Source: Granulosicoccus sp045106855
GTDB lineage: Bacteria; Pseudomonadota; Gammaproteobacteria; Granulosicoccales; Granulosicoccaceae
Direction: 5' to 3'
Assembly: GCA_045106855.1 (NCBI GenBank)
Contig: JBGCFI010000023.1
Coordinates: 186,001-250,000 of the forward strand
DNA: 64,000 bases
The position numbers and the translations under genes were made by a program. A model generated the notes under the pieces. That model worked only from the letters and a program-made list of their open reading frames with translations. It was not told where the DNA came from and did not search any database. Below, in pieces: positions 60,292 to 64,000 of this stretch (its first letter is position 1; each line of letters opens with the position of its first letter).

Positions 60292-61628
60292 GTTCTGGGC
60301 AGAGCGGGTGAGATGAAATCATCTTTTATATAGCGGCCAAACAATTCAAGCAGTTCATCAATGTTGGCATCCTGATTAAAAAGCTCCGCAACACGTTCGC
60401 GTGCGGCTTCACTATGACTGCACGCAAGCTCTGGGTTTGTCAGAATGGACGCGATAGCCTGTGCGAATCCGTCAATATCGTCGACTTCGACAAGACACCC
60501 GGTTTTTCCATCGCTTACCAATTCAGGTATTGCACTTACGCGCGTTGTAACAACCGGTATTCCTAGCGCCATCGCTTCCGCGATAACGTTGGGAATACCA
60601 TCTGGTGGATGCCCCGGAAGCAGCCTGGGTGCTAACGCAAATACATCTGCATGTTCCAGCGTTTGCAGCACGTCATCAAAAGCCACCGCACCAAGAAATA
60701 TAATGTGCTCATCTACACCAAGCGTGGACACCAGTTTGCGCAGATCGCTTTCCAGCGGCCCGGAACCAATAATCTGAACCTTGAGATTCATGCCTTGTGC
60801 AACAAGTTTTGCACAAGCGTTTACCAGCACATCGTGCCCTTTGGTGGGTACTAGACGGCCGATGCTGACAATCGACATTGTCCGAGTCGCTACACTTTCA
60901 GTGGAACGACTAACGGGTTTTCTCTGCGTAACGCGAGGATCAAGGCCGTGATAGTTGAGGTGAACATGTTCTGGTTCATCAAGATCCATCTGCTGACGTA
61001 TGTGATTACAAAAATGCGCACTGCACACAACAGAAAATAATGCATCGTTCAACTTGTAATGCAAGAAGCGATTTGGAGAAAAAATATCTTCACCATGAAT
61101 GGCTGCCGACCAGCTATTCCCGTGAATATGTCCAAGAAACCAGCATGCTGTAGTGGGTATGTTTGCCCAATGGCCGTGCCAATGCGTTATTCCACGAGAT
61201 TTTCCCTGCTCTCCTATATGCAGGCTCAAAGGCAGCACGGCCAGGTTTTTAAGCACATCCAAGGGGCGATCGCGCCCCTTCCAGATTACCTGAGCTATGA
61301 CTTTAAAGAGTTTCAACGGCCTCGATGCGATTGCTCTTGCAAACGCCAGTAGTGTGTCGGCCGTCAGCAAACCTGAATAGCTGGTTCGTTCTGTTGACAA
61401 ACGAATGGCATCGTCGATCGTAATGGGATCTCTCGGATATTGCAGCGAGAAAATATCAAACCGCATGCCTCGACGCTCCAACGCCACGAGTTCACGCAAG
61501 ATGAACGTTTCGTGCAACTCGGGAAACATCGAAATAATGATGCCAAGGCGCGGGCTGGCTGGGGATTGTCTGGCGTCCATGGCTGTAATAGTACGGCCTG
61601 TCTCGCGTGTAACTGAAAGTACACCCAT
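60288..61628 (-). CDS. Glycosyltransferase family 4 (WcaL/colanic-acid type)
   Basis: A 446-residue GT-B enzyme. The N-terminus has MFPELHETFILRELVALERR, typical of the WcaL/AmsK-like branch. Later come HWHGHWANIPTTACWF, IHGEDIFSPN, then the C-terminal domain with VSIGRLVPTKGHDVLV and the D-x7-E motif in DGIPNVIAEAMA. A start at the Met of residue 17 (61580) is also possible. With the following gene it is a two-gene glycosylation operon; other polysaccharide genes are not in view. Confidence 0.92.
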   Translation of the reverse strand: MGVLSVTRETGRTITAMDARQSPASPRLGIIISMFPELHETFILRELVALERRGMRFDIFSLQYPRDPITIDDAIRLSTERTSYSGLLTADTLLAFARAIASRPLKLFKVIAQVIWKGRDRPLDVLKNLAVLPLSLHIGEQGKSRGITHWHGHWANIPTTACWFLGHIHGNSWSAAIHGEDIFSPNRFLHYKLNDALFSVVCSAHFCNHIRQQMDLDEPEHVHLNYHGLDPRVTQRKPVSRSTESVATRTMSIVSIGRLVPTKGHDVLVNACAKLVAQGMNLKVQIIGSGPLESDLRKLVSTLGVDEHIIFLGAVAFDDVLQTLEHADVFALAPRLLPGHPPDGIPNVIAEAMALGIPVVTTRVSAIPELVSDGKTGCLVEVDDIDGFAQAIASILTNPELACSHSEAARERVAELFNQDANIDELLELFGRYIKDDFISPALPRT

Positions 61629-61750
61629 TATCCGCTATCACTTGCATTTCAGGTTGCGTTTATCGGATCATTTTTCATAAGAAGCGGAACAACAGGCTAA
61701 ATAACGTCTTACTTATTCGTAAACAGACCTATCCTGCCGATACCGACCCC

Positions 61751-61777
61751 GAGCCTTCTTACTAAGACTGAAGGCTC
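61751..61777. promoter_or_regulatory. Stem-loop in the antiporter upstream region
   Basis: GAGCCTTC and GAAGGCTC form a perfect 8-bp stem with an 11-base loop. No T-run follows, so a leader structure or operator is as likely as a terminator. Confidence 0.45.
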
Positions 61778-61876
61778 TCTACCCAGGCATTACACCCATG
61801 AAATACGTGATCCTGCACACTATGTAAAAATCAGCGATAATTAACTCACAAAATTGCTAATAGGAACACGTTCATT

Positions 61877-61906
61877 CATTGTGTGATCGAGCATTGTGTG
61901 ATCGAG
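61877..61906. repeat. 15-bp tandem duplication
   Basis: CATTGTGTGATCGAG occurs twice head to tail, 45 bp before the antiporter start. It could duplicate a regulator half-site or be a simple replication slip. Confidence 0.8.
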
Positions 61907-61950
61907 ATTAACGTACTCAGCCTACGTCAGTAGCAACAGCAAACAAATAC

Positions 61951-63999
61951 ATGAATAGTCCAATGATCGCCATCGCTGGCATCGCCGCGTTGGGAGGTAT
62001 CTGTCAGTGGCTTGCATGGCGATTCAAGCTACCGTCCATCCTTTTCCTGTTAACAGCCGGTCTTCTCGCAGGTCCGGTAACCGGGCTATTTGATCCGGAT
62101 GCGTTAATGGGGCAGCTGTTGTTCCCGATTGTCTCGATCGCTGTCGCCATCATTCTGTTTGAAGGCGGACTAACGCTGAAGTTTAGCGATATCCGAAACC
62201 ATGGTGCTGTGGTGACAAGACTGATCACGGTCGGTGTACTAATCACCTGGTTATTACTGGCAACAACAGTTCACTTTCTGTTTGACATGCCTTGGTCCCT
62301 GGCGCTGGTCTTTGGCTCAATTGCGGTTGTAAGTGGGCCGACGGTCGTCAAACCGCTTCTAAGAGCCGTCCGCCCCTCTGACAAGGTAGGACATATCTTG
62401 CACTGGGAGGGAATCCTGATCGATCCCATTGGTGTTTTCCTGGCACTGATCGTGTTTGATTTTGTCATGCTGGATATGCCCGGAAGCGGAATCAGCCTCA
62501 TTGCTTTTACTATTTTCAAACTTGTTTTTGTCGGCGCAAGCGCCGGGATTGCAGCGGGGTACGCAACCGCATTTGTACTGCGCCGCTATCTGGTGCCAGA
62601 CTTTTTGGTGAATGTTCTTACTTTGACAACAGTGGTATGCACCTTTGTGCTTGCAGAAAGCATTCAGCACGAATCCGGTCTTTTAGCCGTTACTATCATG
62701 GGTGTGTGGCTTGCCAATACCAAAGGGCTACACGTTGAAGAAATACTACATTTCAAAGAAGATCTCAGCATTCTTTTAATTTCGACGTTATTCATATTGC
62801 TGGCTTCGCGTGTTGATATCAGCGTCATCCCTCAATATGGATGGCAAATCCTGGTATTACTTGCCATAGCGCAATTCGTGATACGTCCCTTGAATGCCAT
62901 GCTGTGTACCGTTAATGCGGATCTTGCTTTCGGTGAACGACTATTCATTGGCTGGTTATCGCCACGTGGAATTGTCGCGGCAGCTGTCTCATCAGTATTT
63001 TTTATCCGACTTCAGGAAAATGAGGTCGCCATGTCTGAGTTGCTGGTGCCACTTACGTTCAGCATGATAATCGGCACCGTTGTGTTTCAGTCTTTAACCG
63101 CCAAGCCACTGGCTGACAAGCTGGGTATCAGCAACCCGGAACCTAATGGCGTGCTGTTTTTCGGTGCTAATGATATTGCGCTTGCCTTAGCCAGAGCTCT
63201 TAAAGAGCACGGCATCAAAATCATGCTATCGGACACTTCTTGGAGCAATGTACGCACAGCACGACAGGAAGGTTTCGAGGCTTATCACGGCAACCCGACA
63301 TCTGGCCACGCTACAGAAAACCTGGATTTACAAGGTATTGGCAAATTGATTGCGGTTTCGTCCAATCGAGACACCAATGCGTTGGCGGGCATGCATTTCC
63401 GGCAGGAGTTCGGATCAAGTGCTGTCTTCACCCTCGAAGGTGCATCTGATGATGCACAGTATGAGCGCTTCGATACGGCCAATCGTAACCGGGCTAATCC
63501 TTTATTTATTGGCAAACTTAGCCATGGTTCACTCGGCAAACGCCTTCGCGAAGGCACCGTTCGGCATATCACCCTGAGTTCTGGCAGCGACAATGGGAAG
63601 GGCACTGACAGCGCAGAACTCGACTCGGAGAAATCTTCAGAATCAATATCGAATGATGCCTCTGCACCATCGCAGGTGAACGATAAGCAACCATCCGATG
63701 CTGTCACAGCCAAGGTTGATAACTTTGCGGATAGGAACGCTTCAACGGATAGAGTCTCCATGCCAGAAACTACCCGCGATAACAACAAACAATCAGCTTC
63801 GCAAGCCAATGCAACAGATGCTGAGTCCACACCGACTCAAACGGGCACTGAACTGGAAACACTAATCAGCGAGGACGAACTGAAGCTTTTTGCCATAGAC
63901 AAAGAAGACCGGCTTTACGTCTACGGTGCTGGTGAAAAAATAACTCCAAAAGCCGGTTGGAAAATAATCGTTCTATCACCGGTGCCAGCAGAACAATAA
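61951..63999 (+). CDS. Cation:proton antiporter with RCK (TrkA-N) domain
   Basis: A 682-residue antiporter. About 12 membrane segments in residues 1-395 with the CPA1-type motifs VAIILFEGGLTLKF, GPTVVKPLLRAV and GILIDPIGVFLALI. From about residue 401 an RCK/TrkA-N-like domain follows (VLFFGANDIALALARAL), with a degenerate nucleotide-binding glycine motif. A long Ser/Asp/Thr-rich low-complexity stretch (about residues 545-640) is inserted before a final small TrkA-C-like piece (FAIDKEDRLYVYGAGE). It probably exchanges Na+ or K+ for H+, gated by a nucleotide or cation. The TAA at 63997-63999 makes the gene complete at the window edge. Confidence 0.9.
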   Translation: MNSPMIAIAGIAALGGICQWLAWRFKLPSILFLLTAGLLAGPVTGLFDPDALMGQLLFPIVSIAVAIILFEGGLTLKFSDIRNHGAVVTRLITVGVLITWLLLATTVHFLFDMPWSLALVFGSIAVVSGPTVVKPLLRAVRPSDKVGHILHWEGILIDPIGVFLALIVFDFVMLDMPGSGISLIAFTIFKLVFVGASAGIAAGYATAFVLRRYLVPDFLVNVLTLTTVVCTFVLAESIQHESGLLAVTIMGVWLANTKGLHVEEILHFKEDLSILLISTLFILLASRVDISVIPQYGWQILVLLAIAQFVIRPLNAMLCTVNADLAFGERLFIGWLSPRGIVAAAVSSVFFIRLQENEVAMSELLVPLTFSMIIGTVVFQSLTAKPLADKLGISNPEPNGVLFFGANDIALALARALKEHGIKIMLSDTSWSNVRTARQEGFEAYHGNPTSGHATENLDLQGIGKLIAVSSNRDTNALAGMHFRQEFGSSAVFTLEGASDDAQYERFDTANRNRANPLFIGKLSHGSLGKRLREGTVRHITLSSGSDNGKGTDSAELDSEKSSESISNDASAPSQVNDKQPSDAVTAKVDNFADRNASTDRVSMPETTRDNNKQSASQANATDAESTPTQTGTELETLISEDELKLFAIDKEDRLYVYGAGEKITPKAGWKIIVLSPVPAEQ

Positions 64000-64000
64000 G

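Larger units (their letters stand above)
61629..61950. other. Divergent intergenic region with hairpin and tandem duplication
   Basis: It carries a perfect 8+8 stem-loop (GAGCCTTC/GAAGGCTC) at 61751-61777 and a 15-bp direct duplication at 61877-61906. It contains the promoters of the glycosyltransferase pair and the antiporter, which I cannot place exactly. Confidence 0.5.

Noticed and set aside
1..63999. tRNA, rRNA, prophage or insertion sequence
   Set aside because: No cloverleaf, rRNA stretch, transposase or phage gene was recognised on either strand; small RNAs cannot be excluded by reading alone.

Overview
The window reads as chromosome of a free-living, probably marine, heterotrophic gammaproteobacterium. 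The base composition is mixed, roughly half G+C by eye. Gene content is dominated by ABC uptake systems, sulfatases and detoxification enzymes, and RimB/RimK-type and ECF42-type loci are present. A Granulosicoccus-like lineage would fit, but that is inference from gene content, not from a marker gene. No rRNA, tRNA, CRISPR array, prophage or transposase was found.

Layout. (1) 1-629: end of a tagatose-bisphosphate aldolase non-catalytic subunit (GatZ/KbaZ type), then a REP-like hairpin that runs into a 17/19-bp tandem repeat. (2) 1177-10393, all minus: IclR regulator, binding protein, two permeases, sulfatase, MalK-type ATPase, degenerate sulfatase-like protein and a second sulfatase. The sulfatases lack signal peptides, so the locus looks like uptake of a sulfated carbohydrate followed by desulfation in the cytoplasm. 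(3) 10823-15395, minus: a ribose-type ABC operon, divergent from a SorC-family regulator at 15619-16626. (4) 16702-27036: RpiR regulator and RidA (minus), divergent from a peptide ABC transporter, an M81/MlrC-type metallopeptidase, a D-serine dehydratase/D-threonine aldolase-like PLP enzyme and an SDR. A HexR-like palindrome lies between the two arms. This looks like one regulon for peptides or amides that contain D-amino acids.

(5) 27434-34557: repeat-bearing lipoprotein, TetR regulator divergent from an Aba4-like membrane protein and a second unknown membrane protein, a spondin-domain secreted protein, and an OmpR-type two-component pair. (6) 34772-44612: about 10 kb with every gene on the minus strand, mostly single small genes with long spacers. 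These are an XRE/zinc-ribbon protein, an AAA ATPase, an ECF42 sigma factor with its DGPF partner, MAPEG, ASCH and GNAT proteins, a broken GNAT, a truncated unknown, an Old Yellow Enzyme and a glutathione transferase. One long palindrome in this region has the end boxes of an integron attC site. (7) 44802-49532, minus: a second peptide/nickel-type ABC system with a fused double ATPase. (8) 50259-58905: DEAD-box helicase, cytochrome P450, aldo/keto reductase, an aspartoacylase/RimK/RimB cluster, and an frc-like fructose kinase and binding protein without permease or ATPase genes. (9) 59095-63999: two glycosyltransferases and a cation:proton antiporter with an RCK domain.

A recurring theme is regulation visible in the DNA. 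Perfect or near-perfect palindromes sit in front of the IclR, SorC, RpiR and TetR genes and their targets. In three unrelated ABC operons a strong stem-loop sits just after the binding-protein gene, as known for malE-malF type operons.
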